From the NCBI GenBank assembly GCA_022839045.1, contig JALHDI010000007.1:1-47593 (forward strand): a stretch of 47,593 bases of DNA, in the 5' to 3' direction. Each line of letters begins with the position of its first letter. Position 1 is the stretch's first letter. This document shows, piece by piece, positions 41,595 to 47,593 of the stretch. The notes beneath the pieces were generated by a model, which was not told the DNA's origin, made no database searches, and saw only the letters and a program-made list of their open reading frames with translations. The translations under genes were made by a program, and so were the position numbers. Source of the stretch: Sporomusaceae bacterium. GTDB taxonomy: Bacteria; Bacillota_C; Negativicutes; Sporomusales_B; UBA7701.

Positions 41595-43145
41595 ATGCCT
41601 GTGATCAAAGGCGTGGCCTATTCGCTCGTGCATGCCCCGAACATCCTCTATCACTGCGGCACCACCCAGACGACCGAAAGACGCAAGAATCCCGGCTCGG
41701 AATACTTCCCCAGGCTGAAAAACAGCCTGCGCGCCTACGACGCCGCGGTGGCCTATGCGCCAAACCAGGCCTATATAGGCAACATTCCCCTCGACGAACT
41801 GCGCGCCATACCGCGCCCGTGGCACGACAGACCGGCTGAAAAGGCGGCCCGCTCCGGCAAGTACGGCGAGATCCTGCCGGAAGACGAACTATACGGCCTG
41901 ATGAAAATCGCCGACTCCTTCGACCTCGTCGTCCTCGACGCCGCATTCGCGGCCGAGGTGAAAACCAAACTGGAAAAGCACCCCCTGCTTTCCGCCGCCC
42001 ACCTCGCCCGCATCGGCGCCGGCAAAGCCGCGGCGGAAGTAAGCAGGCTGGTCGGTGAACGTACCGCCGAGGGGCTATATCTCGGTGACCGCCTCGTGGG
42101 CTGCGTCCGCCAGGCCCACGAATTCGACGCCGCCCTGTCCGCCCATGTCATGCTCGAAAACCTCGTGACCAAAGCCTCGGGCGCCCTCGCCGCCCTCCAA
42201 CTGCTCAGGAACAGCGGCAGCGACGCCGGCGAGATCGACTACATCATCGAGTGCTCGGAGGAGGCCTGCGGCGACATGAACCAGCGCGGCGGCGGCAACT
42301 TCGCCAAGGCCGTCGCCGAAACCGCCGGGCTGGCCAACGCCGGCGGCAGCGACGTCCGGGGCTTCTGCGCGGGCCCGTCCCACGCCCTCCTCCAGGCCGC
42401 CTCCCTGGTCAAGGCAGGCGTCTTCGCCAACGTCGTCGTGGTCGGCGGCGGCGCCGTCGCCAAGCTGGGCATGAACGCCAAGGACCATGTGGCCAAGAAC
42501 ATGCCCGCCCTCGAAGACGTACTCGGCGCCTTCGCCCTGCTCGTCTCCAGGAACGACGGCGTCAACCCGCTCATCCGTCTCGACGTTCTCGGCAAGCACA
42601 ACGTCGGCACCGGTTCTTCGCCGCAGCAGGTCATGAAGGCGCTGGTCGCCGACCCGCTGGGCAGGCTGAACAGAAAAATAACCGACATCGATTACTACTC
42701 GGTCGAGATGCAGAACCCCGAGCTGACCGAGCCGGCCGGAGCGGGCAACGTGCCGGAGGCCAACTACAAAATGATCGCCGCGCTCGCCGTCATGGCCGGC
42801 GAAATAGCCCGGACCGACATCCCCGTCTTTACCGAAAAACACGGCCTGCCGGGCTTCGCCCCCACCCAGGGCCATATCCCGTCCGGCGTGCCGGCGCTCG
42901 GCTTCATCCGCGACCAGCTGCTGGCGGGAAAAGCGTCCGCCGCGATGATGATCGGCAAAGGCAGCCTGTTCCTCGGGCGGATGACCAACCTGTTCGACGG
43001 CCTGTCGGTCATCGTGGAGAAAAATCCCGGCCTGCGCGAAGAGGAAACCGCGGTAAGCAAGGAGCAGGTCCGTATGCTGGTAGCGGAAGCCTTGCGCGAC
43101 ATGGCGAAAAGCCTCCGCCAGGAGGGCTCTTATGCACGACGTTAA
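41595..43145 (+). CDS. grdC: glycine reductase component C, beta subunit GrdC
   Basis: The 516-residue protein starts MPVIKGVAYSLVHAPNILYH after GCGGAGG. It has a beta-ketoacyl synthase (thiolase-like) fold related to FabH, with IDYIIECSEEACGDMNQRG, VRGFCAGPSHALLQAASL and KHNVGTGSSPQQVMKA conserved. Component C converts the Se-carboxymethyl group on GrdA into an acetyl thioester and then acetyl phosphate. It overlaps grdD by 14 bases, so the two subunits are translationally coupled. Confidence 0.96.
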   Translation: MPVIKGVAYSLVHAPNILYHCGTTQTTERRKNPGSEYFPRLKNSLRAYDAAVAYAPNQAYIGNIPLDELRAIPRPWHDRPAEKAARSGKYGEILPEDELYGLMKIADSFDLVVLDAAFAAEVKTKLEKHPLLSAAHLARIGAGKAAAEVSRLVGERTAEGLYLGDRLVGCVRQAHEFDAALSAHVMLENLVTKASGALAALQLLRNSGSDAGEIDYIIECSEEACGDMNQRGGGNFAKAVAETAGLANAGGSDVRGFCAGPSHALLQAASLVKAGVFANVVVVGGGAVAKLGMNAKDHVAKNMPALEDVLGAFALLVSRNDGVNPLIRLDVLGKHNVGTGSSPQQVMKALVADPLGRLNRKITDIDYYSVEMQNPELTEPAGAGNVPEANYKMIAALAVMAGEIARTDIPVFTEKHGLPGFAPTQGHIPSGVPALGFIRDQLLAGKASAAMMIGKGSLFLGRMTNLFDGLSVIVEKNPGLREEETAVSKEQVRMLVAEALRDMAKSLRQEGSYARR

Positions 43146-44310
43146 GAGGCTTATCGCCGAAGTGCTGAACGAAACCGCCGACATTCTGGCCAGCGGCAAG
43201 CCGCCCGTGAAAGTGCGAGTGGGCGTTACCCTGCTGGGTAGCGAGCTGGGCGCCGCAGAGGTGCTGGCCGGCGCGGAAGCCGCCCAGCGGCGGCTCGCCG
43301 ACGCGGCGGTGGTGGCGATCGGTCCCGTCGACATCAGTACCGGGCTTGAATTGGTCTCCGCCGGCAGCGACGCGGAATGCCACGCCAGGATGGAGGAACT
43401 GCTGGCGGCCGGCGAACTCGACGCGGCCGTCACCATGCACTACAACTTCCCCATCGGCGTCGCCACCGTCGGCCTGGCGATCACCCCTGGGCGGGGCGGA
43501 AAAATGTTTATCGCCTCGACCACCGGCACCGCGGCCGCCGACCGGGTGGAGGCCATGGTGCGCAGCGCCGTGCACGGCATCGCCGCGGCCAAGGCCTACG
43601 GCATCGCGGAGCCCGCCGTCGGCATCCTCAACGTCGACGGCGCCCGGCAGGCCGAACGCTGCCTGGCCGAGCTGAAGGCGCGGGGCTACGACATCAATTT
43701 CGCGGTCTCCGGCCGCAGCGGCGGCGGGGCGGTCATGCGCGGCAACGACCTTTTGGCGGGCACGCCGCAGGTTCTGGTCACCGACAGCCTCACCGGCAAC
43801 CTGCTCATGAAGATTTTCTCGGCCTACACCACCGGCGGCGGTTACGAGTCGCTGGGTTACGGCTACGGCCCGGGGATCGGCAAAGACTACGACAAAATCA
43901 TCCATATCGTCTCCCGGGCGTCGGGCGCGCCGGTAATCGCCGGCGCGGTCGAATACGCCGTCGCCATGGTGAAAGGCCGGCTGCCCGCGGTGGCGGGGCG
44001 GGAGATCGCCGCAGCCAGCGGCGCCGGGCTGGACGAGCTCGCTGGACCGCGGCGGAGCCTGTCGCAGGCGCCCGCCGGACAGGCGCCGCCCAGGAAAACC
44101 GTCAGCGAGCAGATTGCCGGCATCGATGTGCTGGAGCTCGAAAACGCGCAGCGGCTCCTGTGGGACAGCGGCATCTACGCCGAAACCGGCATGGGCTGCA
44201 CCGGGCCGGTCGCGCTGGTGGCCCCCGAGGACCTGCCCCGGGCGCTGGCCGTGCTGCAACGGGAAAAGATCATCGCTCCCCCGTCGCCCGGCTGCGGGGC
44301 GCAGGCGTAA
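43132..44310 (+). CDS. grdD: glycine reductase component C, alpha subunit GrdD
   Basis: The 392-residue protein is related to PlsX/phosphate acetyltransferase-type folds and releases acetyl phosphate. The conserved GYGPGIGKDYDKIIHIVSRASG is present. A C-terminal Cys at about 356 in ETGMGCTGPVAL matches the acetyl-carrying cysteine known in the family. It ends the operon; the terminator at 44341 follows. Acetyl phosphate formed here yields ATP through acetate kinase, which is not in the window. Confidence 0.96.
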   Translation: MHDVKRLIAEVLNETADILASGKPPVKVRVGVTLLGSELGAAEVLAGAEAAQRRLADAAVVAIGPVDISTGLELVSAGSDAECHARMEELLAAGELDAAVTMHYNFPIGVATVGLAITPGRGGKMFIASTTGTAAADRVEAMVRSAVHGIAAAKAYGIAEPAVGILNVDGARQAERCLAELKARGYDINFAVSGRSGGGAVMRGNDLLAGTPQVLVTDSLTGNLLMKIFSAYTTGGGYESLGYGYGPGIGKDYDKIIHIVSRASGAPVIAGAVEYAVAMVKGRLPAVAGREIAAASGAGLDELAGPRRSLSQAPAGQAPPRKTVSEQIAGIDVLELENAQRLLWDSGIYAETGMGCTGPVALVAPEDLPRALAVLQREKIIAPPSPGCGAQA

Positions 44311-44340
44311 CGACCGGCTGTCGCGCCTATCGACGCCGCC

Positions 44341-44393
44341 AAACGAAAAGACCAACCGGGCGTTTACGCGCATGGCGGTTGGTCTTTTCGTTT
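44341..44393. terminator. bidirectional terminator between grdD and the SDR gene
   Basis: A perfect 18-base inverted repeat (AAACGAAAAGACCAACCG and its complement) encloses a 17-base loop. The A/T-rich outer arms supply T-tracts for both strands. It closes the grd operon and the convergent SDR-containing operon. Confidence 0.88.
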
Positions 44394-44426
44394 CCTCCAG
44401 AATCTATCATTAACCACAAATAAAAG

Positions 44427-45171
44427 CTAACCCTTCCGCCCGCCGGAAATATGCAGAACGTCCCCGCTAATAAACGCCGACTCGTCCGACGCCAAAAACA
44501 TTATTGCGTTCACAACATCTTCGATCGTGCCCATACGCGGGATGGGTGTCTGCTTTATCTGCAGGTCCCGCAGCAATTCCGAATTTAGGATGCGAAGACA
44601 CCAACTCCGTAACAACCAAGCTCGGGGCCACGGCATTGACTGTTATGTAATGCTTGCCCAGTTCCTTCGCCAAAGCACGGGTCAGGCCGATGATGCCGGC
44701 TTTCGCCGCAGCATAGTTGACCTGTCCGGGATTGCCCAGATAAGCTCGCGAGGAAAGGTTGACTATTTTTCCGTAACTCTGTTTGATCATATAAGGGACG
44801 GTATATTTGCAGCACAAGAAACTTCCTTTAAGACATACATCGATAACCAGATCCCAATCCTCCTCGGTCATATCCGTTATCAGGCAATCCTTGAGCAGAC
44901 CCGCATTATTGACCAGGATGTCGATTTTGCCGAATTCCCCGGCGACTCGTTCCATAAAGGCCTTTACCATACTCGCATCGGTAACGTCGACCTGCGCGCC
45001 GACAGCCTCGCCTCCGCGGCCTGTTATGGTGTCAACTGCTTCTTGGCAGGCTTCGGGATTTACATCGCAAAGGGCCACTTTTGCCCCTTCCCGCGAGAAC
45101 GCCAGCGCGGCCTCCCGGCCGATCCCCCGCCCGGCACCGGTCACCACGGCCACCTTGCCGGCAAACCTCAT
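44427..45171 (-). pseudogene. short-chain dehydrogenase (FabG-like) with a one-base frameshift
   Basis: The SDR reads MRFAGKVAVVTGAGRGIGRE (Rossmann TGxxxGxG), LVNNAGLL, the catalytic Ser in IVNLSSRAYLG, and Y-x-x-x-K in VNYAAAKAG, then VAPSLVVTELVSSHP. The frame breaks at about 44585. In the next phase the expected C-terminus continues as NSELLRDLQIKQTPIPRMG and ends SGDVLHISGGRKG. Removing one A from the minus-strand AAA there (44584-44586) restores one 247-residue protein. It may be a recent pseudogene or a sequence error. The start follows GGGGGGTGG. Confidence 0.85.
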
Positions 45172-45242
45172 TACGACCACCCCCCATTACCTCAGACCCA
45201 CCGCATCGGTACCGGCATGCAAAACATCAGGACCGAAACCGG

Positions 45243-46091
45243 TCAATCCACATCTTTACTCATGTTTTCCGCCATTTGGTTCAGATCGCGGACAAGGCCG
45301 CTGGACTGCTGGACCGCGTCGGCCACGTGGGATATGGCCGTCGCGATCTGGTTTACGACTTCCTTGACTTGAACAAGCTGGCCGTAATTATGGTCACTGT
45401 CCTTCTGGATAGCGGTCACGACCTTCTCGACCATTTTTATCGAATCAGCGCTGCTTGTCGACAATTTGCGGATTTCCTCGGCGACCACGCCGAAACCGCG
45501 GCCCGCGTCGCCGACCCGGGCCGCTTCGATGGCCGCGTTCAAACCAAGAAGGTTTATATGTCCGGCGATATCTTTCATTAAGCTTATTATACCGCTGGTC
45601 TCCTTTACCCTGTTCTCCGAATCCAGGACGCTTTGCGCGAGATTGGTGCACACGCTGGCGATCTCCTGTGTCTGGGCCGATATCTCTTCGATGGTGCTGG
45701 CCAAAACGCCGATATTCTCGTTCAGGGTACTGGCCATCTCCATCATCGTATCCTGCAACTCGACCGACTCGGTGGTAACCGCACAGCCGATCACTTCCCC
45801 GGATTCGTCCGTGATAGGGTAGGCGGCAGCGATATAGGGGACGCCGAAAATCGCTTTATCGCCCCTCATCACTACGCGGTGTTTTTCCTCCATGGCTCTG
45901 GCTACGGCCGAACCCGGCTGCACCGGCCTGTTCGGCACGCTCTTGAACGCCAGTTTTTTGCCGGGTTTGTAAAACAGGTATTTTTCCCTGTCGGTTAAAG
46001 CAACGCCGGCATCATGGATACAAATGTCGTTAAGGAATGGCAGCACGTAGCGGAAGTGCTCCAGAATGGCGTTTTTTCCCTCTTCGCTCAT
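45243..46091 (-). CDS. soluble methyl-accepting-chemotaxis-like sensor protein
   Basis: The 282-residue protein has no transmembrane segment. Residues 1-125 form a small sensor-like domain ([43 protein letters not shown]). Residues about 130-280 form a short MCP signalling hairpin with the conserved tip region [20 protein letters not shown] and [12 protein letters not shown]. It would signal through CheA/CheW or sense a cytoplasmic ligand. It lies 15 bases after the CoA-transferase B gene, apparently in the same operon, so its ligand may be related to that metabolism. Confidence 0.85.
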   Translation of the reverse strand: MSEEGKNAILEHFRYVLPFLNDICIHDAGVALTDREKYLFYKPGKKLAFKSVPNRPVQPGSAVARAMEEKHRVVMRGDKAIFGVPYIAAAYPITDESGEVIGCAVTTESVELQDTMMEMASTLNENIGVLASTIEEISAQTQEIASVCTNLAQSVLDSENRVKETSGIISLMKDIAGHINLLGLNAAIEAARVGDAGRGFGVVAEEIRKLSTSSADSIKMVEKVVTAIQKDSDHNYGQLVQVKEVVNQIATAISHVADAVQQSSGLVRDLNQMAENMSKDVD

Positions 46092-46106
46092 ATCTCTCCG
46101 CCCCTC

Positions 46107-46760
46107 TTAGCCGATAATCGCCAGCCTCTTCAGGTCCGGACTGACGACGAAAGCGGCGTCGGTTTTGCTCCTCAGTTCGTCCAGCGTTACCTCCGGCGCT
46201 ATTTCCTCCAGCACGAGTCCCGCCGGCGTCACTCGGAAAACGCCGAGTTCGGTGACGATCATGTCTACCTCTTTCCTGGCGGTCAGGGGCAACGTGCACT
46301 TCTTGAGAATCTTCGGCGATCCGTCCTTGGCGGTATGCTCCATGGCCACGATCACTCGCTTGGCGCCCACGACAAGGTCCATCGCCCCGCCCATCCCCGG
46401 CACGATTTTGCCGGGAACCGTCCAGTTGGCCAGGTTGCCCTCCTGGTCCACTTCCAGGGCGCCGAGGACGGTGGCCGCCAGATGCCCCCCGCGGATGACG
46501 GCGAACGACATCGCGCTGTCGAAGACCGCGCCGCCGGGGATGATCGAGACCGGTTTGCCGCCGGCGTTGACAAGGTCGGGATCGTCGGCCCCCTCGGCCG
46601 TCCCCAGCCCTACGAAGCCGTTTTCCGAGTGGAGGATGATATGGACGTCGGCCGGAATATGGTTGGCAACCATTGTCGGGATGCCGATACCGAGGTTGAC
46701 GAGGTCGCCGTCCTTGAATTCGCGGGCGACGCGTTTGGCGATGGCGGTTTTTGAATCCAT
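46107..46760 (-). CDS. 3-oxoacid CoA-transferase subunit B
   Basis: The 217-residue subunit of the AtoA/ScoB/CtfB class has LVNLGIGIPTMVANHIP and the catalytic glutamate in ILHSENGFVGLG. GGAVFDSAMSFAVIRGGH and VPGMGGAMDLVVGAKRVIVAMEH are also conserved. With subunit A just upstream it transfers CoA between acids such as acetoacetate, acetate or butyrate. The exact acids cannot be told from sequence. It is followed closely by the chemoreceptor-like gene. Confidence 0.93.
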   Translation of the reverse strand: MDSKTAIAKRVAREFKDGDLVNLGIGIPTMVANHIPADVHIILHSENGFVGLGTAEGADDPDLVNAGGKPVSIIPGGAVFDSAMSFAVIRGGHLAATVLGALEVDQEGNLANWTVPGKIVPGMGGAMDLVVGAKRVIVAMEHTAKDGSPKILKKCTLPLTARKEVDMIVTELGVFRVTPAGLVLEEIAPEVTLDELRSKTDAAFVVSPDLKRLAIIG

Positions 46761-46775
46761 AGCTGCTCTTCCCCC

Positions 46776-47423
46776 CTATCCTTTTACGATATGGTTGACG
46801 AAGATCCCCGGCAGCATGACCGCGTCGGGGTCGATGGCGCCGATTTCGACGATTTCTTCCGCTTCGGCGATAACGACATCGGCGGCCATGCCCATCAGGG
46901 GATTGAAGTTCCTGGCCGAGCGGCGGAAAACGAGGTTGCCGGCCTTATCGGCGATGTGGGCCTTGAGGAGGGCGATGTCGGCGCGGAGCGGCTTTTCGAG
47001 GAGAAAATCGCGGCCATCGACGGTGAGTACTTGTTTCCCTTCGGCCACAACGGTACCGATGCCGGTGGGGGTAAGCACGCCGCCAAGCCCGGCGCCGCCG
47101 GCGCGCACTCTCTCGGCCAGGGTCCCCTGGGGGACGAGATCGACTTCAAGTTCGCCGGCGTTCATTTGCCGGCCCGTTTCCGGATTGGTGCCGATGTGGG
47201 AGACGATCGCCCTCTTGGCCCGCCGGTTGACGATCAGCTTACCGACGCCTTTGTCCGGGAAAGCGGTGTCGTTGGCGATGACCGTCAGTCCACTGACGCC
47301 TGCGGTAACAAGGGCGTCAAGCAGCGTTTCCGGGGTACCCACCCCTAAAAAGCCGCCTACCATCACCGCCATATTATCTTTGACCATATTGACCGCAGCC
47401 TCTCGGCTTATGATTTTTATCAT
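46776..47423 (-). CDS. 3-oxoacid CoA-transferase subunit A
   Basis: The 215-residue subunit of the AtoD/ScoA/CtfA class starts MIKIISREAAVNMVKDNMAV after GGAGGGTGG; the open frame upstream to 47495 is not needed. Family segments are VMVGGFLGVGTPETLLDAL, SHIGTNPETGRQMNAGELEVDLVPQGTLAERVRAG (split by the hallmark NPETG) and ARNFNPLMGMAADVVIAEAEE. It pairs with subunit B 15 bases downstream. A butyrate-kinase-like gene lies just upstream. Confidence 0.93.
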   Translation of the reverse strand: MIKIISREAAVNMVKDNMAVMVGGFLGVGTPETLLDALVTAGVSGLTVIANDTAFPDKGVGKLIVNRRAKRAIVSHIGTNPETGRQMNAGELEVDLVPQGTLAERVRAGGAGLGGVLTPTGIGTVVAEGKQVLTVDGRDFLLEKPLRADIALLKAHIADKAGNLVFRRSARNFNPLMGMAADVVIAEAEEIVEIGAIDPDAVMLPGIFVNHIVKG

Positions 47424-47472
47424 ATTCCACCCTCCTGCCTCCACTTCATTTTCGGGCCGCGTCGCGCGGGCA

Positions 47473-47593
<121 letters not shown>

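Overview
The window looks like chromosomal DNA of an anaerobic, high-GC, diderm Firmicute, most likely a Sporomusaceae-type member of the Negativicutes. Outer-membrane TolC-family channels and an RND pump sit beside genes typical of Clostridia: a glycine reductase operon with two UGA-encoded selenocysteines, TRAP-TAXI transport, an RpiR regulator and a selenium/molybdenum hydroxylase maturation gene (yqeB). This placement is an inference from gene content. I saw no tRNA, rRNA, CRISPR array, insertion sequence or prophage.

Layout. 1-1344: the tail of an unknown gene and a secreted alpha/alpha-toroid-like protein of different composition, running tail to tail into a C-terminally shortened Asp/Glu racemase (1336-1833, minus). 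1980-5247 (minus): niaP-like transporter, yqeB and two xdhC-like genes, which are maturation functions without hydroxylase structural genes. 5697-7314: DUF47/PhoU-like protein and Pit phosphate transporter. 7466-13819: a two-component system followed by a TolC / MacA / MacB-ATPase / MacB-permease efflux operon. 13881-18225 (minus): an RND pump with its lipoprotein adaptor, divergent from a MarR regulator (18416-18850). 18918-25522 (minus): glycolate/lactate-oxidase-like GlcF and GlcD, a hot-dog thioesterase, and a fused TRAP permease with its TAXI binding protein. 26259-29395: a class III aminotransferase and a beta-keto acid cleavage enzyme, convergent with an RpiR regulator. 29637-36360: a second two-component system, a small periplasmic protein, and a second MacA/MacB/TolC operon whose ATPase gene is reduced to an in-frame internal-deletion remnant. 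36402-44310: promoter, tandem glycine riboswitch and the operon grdX-trxB-trxA-grdE-grdA-grdB-grdC-grdD. 44427-47593 (minus): a butyrate-kinase tail, two CoA-transferase subunits, a soluble chemoreceptor-like protein and a frameshifted short-chain dehydrogenase.

How the parts work together. The grd operon encodes most of the machinery for Stickland-type reduction of glycine to acetyl phosphate. Its riboswitch geometry (the last aptamer helix shares bases with the terminator) predicts that glycine turns transcription on. The second efflux locus appears to be a small regulon. The same 20-base direct-repeat site, GTGACAATACYGTAACAATC, lies exactly 6 bases upstream of a -10 element both at the efflux operon and, on the other strand, at the small periplasmic protein gene. 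These flank the two-component genes, so the encoded response regulator is the obvious candidate to bind both. The first efflux operon has a different direct repeat in the same geometry.

The most unusual items are the ATPase-less MacAB operon with its shared operator, the aminotransferase/cleavage-enzyme pair with an inverted repeat over its promoter, and several anomalies: an apparent ACG start, a truncated racemase and a one-base frameshift. The grd system is well known; its value here is that the two UGA codons must be read through to annotate it correctly.
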